From the NCBI GenBank assembly GCA_030591285.1, contig JAUVBH010000137.1, forward strand, positions 1 through 5,280: DNA of 5,280 bases, in the 5' to 3' direction. The translations under genes were made by a program, and so were the position numbers. This document shows, piece by piece, positions 1 to 4,291 of the stretch (position 1 is the stretch's first letter; each line of letters begins with the position of its first letter). Source of the DNA: Thermoplasmatota archaeon (GTDB taxonomy: Archaea; Thermoplasmatota; Penumbrarchaeia; Penumbrarchaeales; Penumbrarchaeaceae). The notes beneath the pieces are model-generated. The model was not told the DNA's origin. It worked only from the letters and a program-made list of their open reading frames with translations, and did not search any database.

Positions 1-678
1 AGGGTTTATGAGTTCGAAATCCCCACCAGAGAAGAGAGCTTCCATGAACTTGTCCGTTAGTGCAACGGATATGTTGAAATTGTTGAGCTTCTTATTGTCA
101 TCCTTAGCGATGATAAAATCCCTGATATCCGGATGATCCACCCTTAGAATGGCCATATTTGCTCCGCGTCTTGTTCCTCCCTGCTTTATGACGTCTGTTG
201 CGGAGTCGAATACCTGCATGAAGGAAATTGGACCGGAGGAGACACCTTTTGTAGATTTCACAAGGTCGTTCTTGGGTCTGATCCTGGAGAAAGAGAATCC
301 TGTCCCCCCTCCAGATTTGTGTATCATTGCAGTGAATTTTACTGTCTCGAAAATATCTGGAAGAGAATCATCAATGGGGAGAACGAAGCATGCAGAGAGT
401 TGCTGTAATTCCCTCCCTGCATTCATCAGGGTAGGAGAATTTGGCATGAACTCCAAAGAGCTCAGAAGATCATAGAATTCGAGGATCCGTTTATCAATAT
501 CACTATCCTTTGCGCCATAGTTCCTATCCGCTTCTGCAATATTCTTTGCCACTCTGTAAAAAAGCTGTTTTGGATTCTCTATCACATTTCCTTCATCGTC
601 CTTTCGAAAGTATCTCCTGTTAAGGACAGTAAGGGCGTTCTGGGTCAATTTCGGTTCCTTGAGCTCGTCGATGTTCAT
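1..678 (-). CDS. nrdJ: Adenosylcobalamin-dependent (class II) ribonucleotide reductase, N-terminal part
   Basis: Reduces ribonucleotides to deoxyribonucleotides in the cytoplasm, using adenosylcobalamin to make the radical. Only the first 226 codons are present; the gene runs off the left edge, so the radical cysteine and the C-terminal redox cysteines are not visible. Seen motifs: NSPTLMNAG at residues 80-88, Cys97 in a SACF context (in family terms the first active-site redox cysteine), KSGGGTGFSFSRIRP at 121-135, and GGTRRGANM at 167-175 followed by DHPDI, all typical of class II enzymes. The protein starts directly with the short class II N-terminal domain; no ATP-cone precedes it, so overall-activity regulation by ATP/dATP through a cone is not expected (inference). 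The ATG at 676-678 is well supported: an in-frame TAA lies five codons upstream (691-693) and AAGGAG sits at a good distance. It is divergent from the ATPase gene. Class assignment is strong; the exact subfamily is uncertain because the C-terminus is missing. Confidence 0.95.
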   Translation of the reverse strand, partial: MNIDELKEPKLTQNALTVLNRRYFRKDDEGNVIENPKQLFYRVAKNIAEADRNYGAKDSDIDKRILEFYDLLSSLEFMPNSPTLMNAGRELQQLSACFVLPIDDSLPDIFETVKFTAMIHKSGGGTGFSFSRIRPKNDLVKSTKGVSSGPISFMQVFDSATDVIKQGGTRRGANMAILRVDHPDIRDFIIAKDDNKKLNNFNISVALTDKFMEALFSGGDFELINP

Positions 679-685
679 TGCTAGG

Positions 686-692
686 TCTCCTT
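686..692 (-). promoter_or_regulatory. Ribosome binding site of nrdJ
   Basis: On the minus strand AAGGAGA ends 7 nt before the ATG of nrdJ and fixes the start codon. The in-frame stop TAA at 691-693 overlaps the first bases of this site, so no longer reading frame is possible. Confidence 0.8.
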
Positions 693-790
693 AGGGATCT
701 GGTATCAGGTGCTGAAACATCAAGGAGCCCCCGGTGGTTATCAGGCGATCGAACGTCTCGAACCGAGAGCGATCACCCTAAAAAATAACC
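687..790 (-). promoter_or_regulatory. Candidate structured 5' leader of nrdJ with Shine-Dalgarno-sequestering pairing
   Basis: Read as RNA on the minus strand, the leader can form nested stems. An outer stem pairs 785-790 with 736-741 (GGUUAU/AUAACC). Inside it, 770-774 pairs with 747-751 (GAUCG/CGAUC), and inside that 764-768 pairs with 756-760 (UCUCG/CGAGA, 3-nt loop). Closer to the gene, CUCCUU at 722-727 is an exact complement of the AAGGAG ribosome binding site at 687-692, with a small UCAG/CUGA hairpin in the loop between them. This could mask the ribosome binding site. Since the enzyme needs adenosylcobalamin, a cobalamin-responsive element is tempting, but I do not recognise the conserved cobalamin riboswitch core, so ligand and function are unknown. 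It also requires a transcription start upstream of about 790, which is not shown. Confidence 0.4.
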
Positions 791-941
791 CTTCCTCGAA
801 CCTTTTCAAACGTCCCCTGAGCGGTAAACTCAATTGAGGATTCCGGCCATTATAAGGGTTGTTAGGAGTAGGGTAAAAGTATTTGAAAATCTCTAAAAAC
901 TGCAAATTATCCACACTTTTCTCAACCGTGATTTTTTTCTA

Positions 942-960
942 CGCAAAGTAATATAAAAAG
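942..960 (+). promoter_or_regulatory. Archaeal BRE/TATA-type promoter of the STAND ATPase gene
   Basis: A purine-rich CGCAAAG (942-948) resembles a TFB recognition element and is followed by TATAAAAA (952-959). With the usual archaeal spacing transcription would start near 980-985, giving a leader of about 25 nt. A second AT-rich box, TTTAATACTATATA at 963-976, would place the start almost at the ATG. Which is used cannot be decided from sequence. Confidence 0.55.
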
Positions 961-1007
961 GGTTTAATACTATATACCCAAGTGAAGAAAATAGCAGAGG
1001 AAAACTG

Positions 1008-3464
1008 ATGTTTCCAGCTCATGATAGATCTAAGACCAAATATATAGGAAGGGAAGAAGAGCTCTCCCTTCTCAGTGGTCTCCTGGACGAAGTGCGCAAT
1101 GGTAGAGGAAGACTTGTACTTGTCGAGGGTGAAGCTGGCATCGGGAAGACCCGACTCATTGGTCAAATGAAGGCCCTAACGAACTTCAGCGAGTTCACTT
1201 TTCTTTTTGGAAGATGTCTCTATTTCAAAGATACTGACATATATCTCCCCTTCAAGGAGATGTACACACAGTACAGACAGATCGTAAAAGGCAGTGGTGA
1301 TGAGGGAAGTTCACCATTCTCCTCGCAATCTGATATATCCAGATCCAAACAGAATATTAGGACTCCAACAGATGAAGAATTCGTTCCCATGTCCCTCATT
1401 CCAGCGGAGATCGACATGGTAGATGAGGGGCCCGAAGAGGAGATGGTTGTAGAAGGATTGCTGGAGTTCGATAAACTATCTCAGTTCATCTTCGAGCTTT
1501 CGGAGGAGGGGCCACTCTGCCTATTCGTGGATGATCTTCATTGGACAGATCCACCATCAATAAAACTATTACAGTTCCTGGCCCACAAGATCGTGGACCA
1601 TAAGATCATGATAATTGCGACATATAGACCAGAGGACCTCTTCTGGGGTGAAGATACATCACACCCGCTGGCTGAACCTTTGAAGAGATTATCTCGAGAT
1701 AAACTGTTCGTCCAGATAAAATTGGAAAGGTTCGCTAGAAAGGAAACGAATGTGCTCATCCAGAATATCCTTGGTATAGAAAGAGTACCGGAGACCTTCA
1801 GCAATCTTATCTACAAGAGAACAAATGGGAATCCATTCTTCGTTGAGGAGATCATATACTCACTTCTGGAGAGAGGTAGCATCGACCCAACTGAGCCCGA
1901 ATGGGCTGATAATATCGATCCGGAAACCATCTCGCTACCCACCACATTAAAAGATGTGATATTGAGAAGGATACACTGGCTCAAGGGAAATTCGATGAAT
2001 GTCATCAGACTAGCATCAGTTTCGGGTCCAAGGATCACATTTGATATCATCAAAGATGCCCTTGAGATGAATGAAGAGGATATTCTTGAAGCTCTTGAAG
2101 AACTAGTTCAAGCCAAATTCCTGAAAGAAATGGAAGAGGAAGAGAGCTATGAATTCGAGAACCCCGTGATCCAGGAAGTGATCTATACAGAGCTGAATCA
2201 CTCCCGGAGGCGTTTCCTCCATTTGAAGATGGGGAAGGTGCTGGAAGATCGATATTCAAATAATCCCACGGTCTGGGGAAACATTGCCATTCATTACTAC
2301 AAAGGAAAAGAGTTTGAAAAAGCCTTATTTTTCCTTACAAAGGCTTCATCATATTATCAACAGATATCTCCACAGAAAGCACTTGAATATCTTCATATGG
2401 TCCTGGATTGTATTGAAAGACTACCACAGTCAGATTCTATCAAATCACAGCACATGGATGTCTTGTTGGAGATCTCTGACCTCTGCCTTCAGATCGGGGA
2501 TTGGAACAGGGCACTGGAATTCTCCGAAAGATCATTGAACCTGGCAACGGTCCTTAGAATGCCTTTGGAGATCACCAAAGCAAAGACCGATCTGGGCCAG
2601 ATACATAAAAATAGAGGAGATTTCGAAAAAGCAATGACGCTTTTCCAAGAGGTTGTTAATACACCACAGGATAAGGGTTACTCGGAGGTTGTTGCCCAGG
2701 CATATATGGGCATGGGGTACATAAACTGGAGGATAGGTGATTATCCAAGAGCCCTGGAGATGTTCTCAAAATCACTTCAATATGCCAAGGTCGATAATAA
2801 TCTTAACACCATTGGCGCTCTGTATCTGAACATTGGCAATGTATTCAATCACAGAGGGGACAGCAAAAAAGCCCTTGATTATTATCATAGAGGTATCAAA
2901 CATCTGGAGACCATTGGAAACATGATCGAGGCCTCCAGAGGTTATTCGAACATTGGCAACCTCCAAATGCAGCTGGGAGATCTGGATGATGCTGAAAAGA
3001 CCCTTGAATTGTCCCTGGAAAAAGCGAAAGAGAAGGGAAGACACGATTACTGGTGGCCAAACATATCGTTGATCTACATCAAAGGTGTAAAGAATAAATT
3101 TGGTGAAGCGGAGGAGATCTTCGAGGCATGTGTCGATGCAATGAAGGAAAGGGACGATAGGATAGGATTGGGAATATCCCACATGTATTTCGGAGAGGTC
3201 AGATCGCTGCAGCAGAAATACGACGAGTCAGAAACTCTCTTGGGTAGAGCGGTCTCAATGTTCGAGAACCTTGGATTAGTATATGAATTGGGTAGGGGAA
3301 AGTTCTTCCTCGGTGAGAACTATCTGAGGGCCCAGAGATATGAGGAAGCTAAGAGCTATCTTGATGAGGCATACCAGATATTCAAAAACCTTGGGGCAAA
3401 ATCTGAGGCTGAGAAAACAAGGGAAAAACTGCTTGAACTCAGAGATGACGGCGGATTCATCTAA
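1008..3464 (+). CDS. STAND-family ATPase (AAA_16-like) with C-terminal TPR repeats
   Basis: An 818-residue predicted cytoplasmic signalling ATPase with no signal peptide or membrane segment. Residues about 12-285 form the nucleotide-binding module: YIGREEEL at 12-19, Walker A GEAGIGKT at 41-48, Walker B LCLFVDDLHWTD at 170-181, a sensor-like IIATYRPED at 202-210, and the STAND/AAA_16 hallmark GNPFFVEE at 274-281. Residues about 310-420 look like the winged-helix/helical arm found in MalT- and cyclase-associated STAND proteins, including HSRRRFLH at 398-405. From about 421 to 796 the protein is TPR repeats with a 40-residue period (GD or equivalent near 497, 537, 577, 617 and 657). A Ser/acidic insert (about 95-150) sits between Walker A and B. 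No effector (DNA-binding, cyclase, nuclease or kinase) domain is visible. The ATG follows a modest GAGG at 997-1000, and a TAA at 954-956 closes the frame upstream. In the family, ligand or protein binding by the repeats is thought to release the ATPase; the partner here is unknown. Monocistronic. Confidence 0.85.
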   Translation: MFPAHDRSKTKYIGREEELSLLSGLLDEVRNGRGRLVLVEGEAGIGKTRLIGQMKALTNFSEFTFLFGRCLYFKDTDIYLPFKEMYTQYRQIVKGSGDEGSSPFSSQSDISRSKQNIRTPTDEEFVPMSLIPAEIDMVDEGPEEEMVVEGLLEFDKLSQFIFELSEEGPLCLFVDDLHWTDPPSIKLLQFLAHKIVDHKIMIIATYRPEDLFWGEDTSHPLAEPLKRLSRDKLFVQIKLERFARKETNVLIQNILGIERVPETFSNLIYKRTNGNPFFVEEIIYSLLERGSIDPTEPEWADNIDPETISLPTTLKDVILRRIHWLKGNSMNVIRLASVSGPRITFDIIKDALEMNEEDILEALEELVQAKFLKEMEEEESYEFENPVIQEVIYTELNHSRRRFLHLKMGKVLEDRYSNNPTVWGNIAIHYYKGKEFEKALFFLTKASSYYQQISPQKALEYLHMVLDCIERLPQSDSIKSQHMDVLLEISDLCLQIGDWNRALEFSERSLNLATVLRMPLEITKAKTDLGQIHKNRGDFEKAMTLFQEVVNTPQDKGYSEVVAQAYMGMGYINWRIGDYPRALEMFSKSLQYAKVDNNLNTIGALYLNIGNVFNHRGDSKKALDYYHRGIKHLETIGNMIEASRGYSNIGNLQMQLGDLDDAEKTLELSLEKAKEKGRHDYWWPNISLIYIKGVKNKFGEAEEIFEACVDAMKERDDRIGLGISHMYFGEVRSLQQKYDESETLLGRAVSMFENLGLVYELGRGKFFLGENYLRAQRYEEAKSYLDEAYQIFKNLGAKSEAEKTREKLLELRDDGGFI

Positions 3465-3494
3465 TTTAATAGAGCAATAGTAATTGAACTGATC

Positions 3495-3510
3495 CCGGGA
3501 GCCGGATTTG
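3495..3510 (-). repeat. 16-bp copy of the tRNA-Ser 3' end
   Basis: This stretch is identical to 3654-3669 inside tRNA-Ser. It covers the end of the T-loop, the 3' strand of the T-stem and six bases of the acceptor stem, in the same orientation. The match stops inside the acceptor stem, and the T-stem cannot re-form with the sequence upstream, so this is a fragment, not a second tRNA. It lies 159 bp from the matching part of the intact gene. Confidence 0.8.
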
Positions 3511-3575
3511 TGCAGCATCAATCCTTTCAGGATTGTGCGCAGTTGCAAGTTCTGCGATATGGAAACACAGAACTT
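3511..3575. other. Two strong hairpins between the ATPase stop codon and tRNA-Ser
   Basis: Two perfect inverted repeats lie side by side. The first is 3519-3525 with 3529-3535 (CAATCCT/AGGATTG, 3-nt loop), which can be extended through a one-base bulge by GCA/TGC and then TGCA/TGCA. The second is 3547-3554 with 3568-3575 (AAGTTCTG/CAGAACTT, 13-nt loop). Read on the plus strand they would sit in the 3' untranslated region of the ATPase mRNA; on the minus strand they follow tRNA-Ser. No clear U-tract follows either on the plus strand, so a classic hairpin terminator is not supported. They may stabilise a transcript end or belong to a small RNA. Confidence 0.5.
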
Positions 3576-3648
3576 CCAACAACAAGTTCAAATCCTTATG
3601 CACCCGAAATCCTATCTTTGATATTAGAATAATGAGTAAAGAGAGGAT

Positions 3649-3733
3649 TGGCGCCGGGAGCCGGATTTGAACCGACAAGGGTTACCCCAGCGGTTTTCGA
3701 GACCGCCGCCGTACCAGGTTGAGCCATCCCGGC
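3649..3733 (-). tRNA. tRNA-Ser, anticodon CGA
   Basis: Reads UCG codons. The acceptor stem pairs perfectly (GCCGGGA at 3727-3733 with TCCCGGC at 3653-3659), the discriminator is G (3652) as expected for serine, and the 3' CCA is encoded (3649-3651). The D-loop has GG (3714-3715). The anticodon stem GCGGT/ACCGC encloses the loop CTCGAAA, with anticodon CGA at 3697-3699. A long variable arm with a GGG/CCC stem marks a class II tRNA. The T-stem/loop has TTCAAAT in the loop. Position 26 is G (3707), the base methylated by Trm1, whose gene lies upstream on the same strand. No intron. No TATA box stands at the usual distance from the 5' end; the nearest, TATATT at 3835-3840, would give a precursor with a leader of roughly 80 nt, or the tRNA may be processed from a longer trm1 transcript (inference). 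Confidence 0.96.
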
Positions 3734-3741
3734 GAATGTTA
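3712..3741 (-). repeat. Direct repeat, copy 1: first 22 bases of tRNA-Ser plus 8 bases of 5' flank
   Basis: These 30 bases are identical to 3874-3903. The copy includes TAACATTC just before the tRNA and continues through acceptor strand, position 8-9 linker, D-stem and D-loop, stopping at A21. This copy belongs to the intact tRNA gene. Confidence 0.95.
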
Positions 3742-3822
3742 GCATTTTTCGGCAAAGCCGAGCGAAAGATGGTACGGGAACCGTCTTCCGTATTGACCCG
3801 AAGGCCTTGTATCCTTTTCGAG
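3742..3822 (-). other. Structured leader/spacer upstream of tRNA-Ser
   Basis: There is no protein gene here. On the minus strand it shows a UUCG-capped hairpin (GGCC-UUCG-GGUC, 3796-3807), an ACGG/CCGU inverted repeat (3774-3777 with 3781-3784) and a UCGGC-UUU-GCCGA hairpin just upstream of the tRNA (3749-3761). TATATT at 3835-3840 on the same strand could start a transcript near 3812 that contains these hairpins followed by tRNA-Ser. It may simply be a pre-tRNA leader; a separate small RNA cannot be excluded. Confidence 0.4.
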
Positions 3823-3895
3823 GCCGGGAGGGGGAATATAGAAGGTAAGCAAAACCGTTTTGGTTTTGTGGAATACCAGGTTGAGCCATCCCGGC
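3823..3895 (-). pseudogene. tRNA-Ser-like fragment with intact acceptor stem but no T-arm
   Basis: Starts with 22 bases identical to the 5' end of tRNA-Ser. Exactly 73 bases from its first base, TCCCGGC (3823-3829) restores a perfect 7-bp acceptor stem with GCCGGGA (3889-3895). Between them lies one strong hairpin (CAAAACC/GGTTTTG at 3850-3856 and 3862-3868) where an anticodon arm might be. The 17 bases before the 3' acceptor strand cannot form a T-stem and lack the TTC loop signature, and no discriminator G or CCA follows. So it is not a normal tRNA. It is a remnant, a recombination product or possibly a tRNA-like RNA. The acceptor complement could be chance, since seven GC-rich bases are short. 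Confidence 0.4.
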
Positions 3896-3903
3896 GAATG
3901 TTA
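3874..3903 (-). repeat. Direct repeat, copy 2: duplicated 5' end of tRNA-Ser
   Basis: Perfect 30-bp copy of 3712-3741, offset by 162 bp in the same orientation. The bases between the copies (3742-3873) are 132 bp long and show no terminal inverted repeat or transposase. The arrangement is compatible with a duplication that included the tRNA 5' half, or with a small insertion that recreated its target. Confidence 0.95.
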
Positions 3904-3955
3904 TGAATATGAGCTACAATCTGGGCAAAACAGATTGGTTAGAAAAGGATTTCGG

Positions 3956-4291
3956 TCAAGCATACATCATCTCATCATCGTGTTCATCTCTCAGAAGGTT
4001 CTGCTTGATCTTCTTCTTTTTCCGGTCCTTCCCCTTATGCTTCACAGCTTTTCTCTGGGTCTCATCCCTGCCAAGGAATGTGAAATCGAACCTCTTCATT
4101 CTGATGAACAACTTATCAGGAAGTCTTTCAAGCATCAACCAACCTCTGGATTCCATCCCTTTCAATGCTCTATCAACTTCTCTTTTCTGCAATCCTGTGA
4201 TCTTCACAATTTCATCTATATCTATCGGGTATTTCTCCAATATTACCTTGAGGATCTTTGCATCAATTGACTTGGCATTCACCTGGACCAA
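3956..4291 (-). CDS. Small winged-helix protein with a basic C-terminal tail
   Basis: 111 residues with no family name I can assign securely. Residues about 8-70 fit a winged helix-turn-helix: helix 1 (SIDAKILKVILEKYP), helix 2 (DIDEIVKITGL), recognition-like helix 3 (KREVDRALKGMESRGW), then a wing (LMLERLPDKLFIRM). The rest is strongly basic (KHKGKDRKKKKIK, about 84-96) and ends in a short acidic tail. The likely role is DNA or RNA binding, for example a local regulator; the Lys/Arg tail would equally suit RNA contact. The start is TTG at 4289-4291, directly after the trm1 stop TAA (4292-4294), with AGAGGTGA at 4296-4303 as ribosome binding site. A downstream GTG (4280-4282) is the alternative but lies about 13 nt from that site. 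The direct abutment implies translational coupling with trm1. The stop is TGA at 3956-3958. Confidence 0.8.
   Translation of the reverse strand: MVQVNAKSIDAKILKVILEKYPIDIDEIVKITGLQKREVDRALKGMESRGWLMLERLPDKLFIRMKRFDFTFLGRDETQRKAVKHKGKDRKKKKIKQNLLRDEHDDEMMYA

Larger units (their letters stand above)
679..1007. other. Divergent intergenic region between nrdJ and the STAND ATPase gene
   Basis: No gene is visible in these 329 bases. The nrdJ-proximal part (687-790) is GC-richer and full of inverted repeats and reads as an mRNA leader. The middle (about 791-940) is AT-rich and should hold the nrdJ promoter. Weak TATA-like candidates on the minus strand are TTATAA at 850-855, an AAATACTTTTA stretch near 874-885, and TTATTTTTTA near 779-788; none is clearly best. 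The right end holds the promoter of the plus-strand gene, described separately. Confidence 0.6.

Noticed and set aside
149..475. Plus-strand open frame of 108 codons
   Set aside because: It is antisense to clearly conserved nrdJ coding sequence and its translation shows no family features.
687..860. Cobalamin riboswitch of the known class
   Set aside because: The conserved core sequences of the B12 riboswitch could not be recognised; only generic stems are seen.
3511..3600. C/D-box or H/ACA guide RNA
   Set aside because: A UGAUG and a CUGA occur, but not in correct order and spacing with a second box, and no proper H/ACA pocket with ACA at the right distance is visible.
3535..3603. Possible plus-strand tRNA ending in a GTTCAAATCC-like T-loop
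   Set aside because: The ends pair imperfectly (one mismatch and one G-U), and neither the T-stem nor the anticodon arm forms.
3742..3873. MITE or insertion sequence between the tRNA repeats
   Set aside because: There are no terminal inverted repeats, transposase or integrase fragment, so a mobile-element label is not supported.
3596..3889. Minus-strand open frame running through tRNA-Ser
   Set aside because: It crosses an intact tRNA gene and the duplicated 5' end; there is no convincing ribosome binding site or protein family signature.
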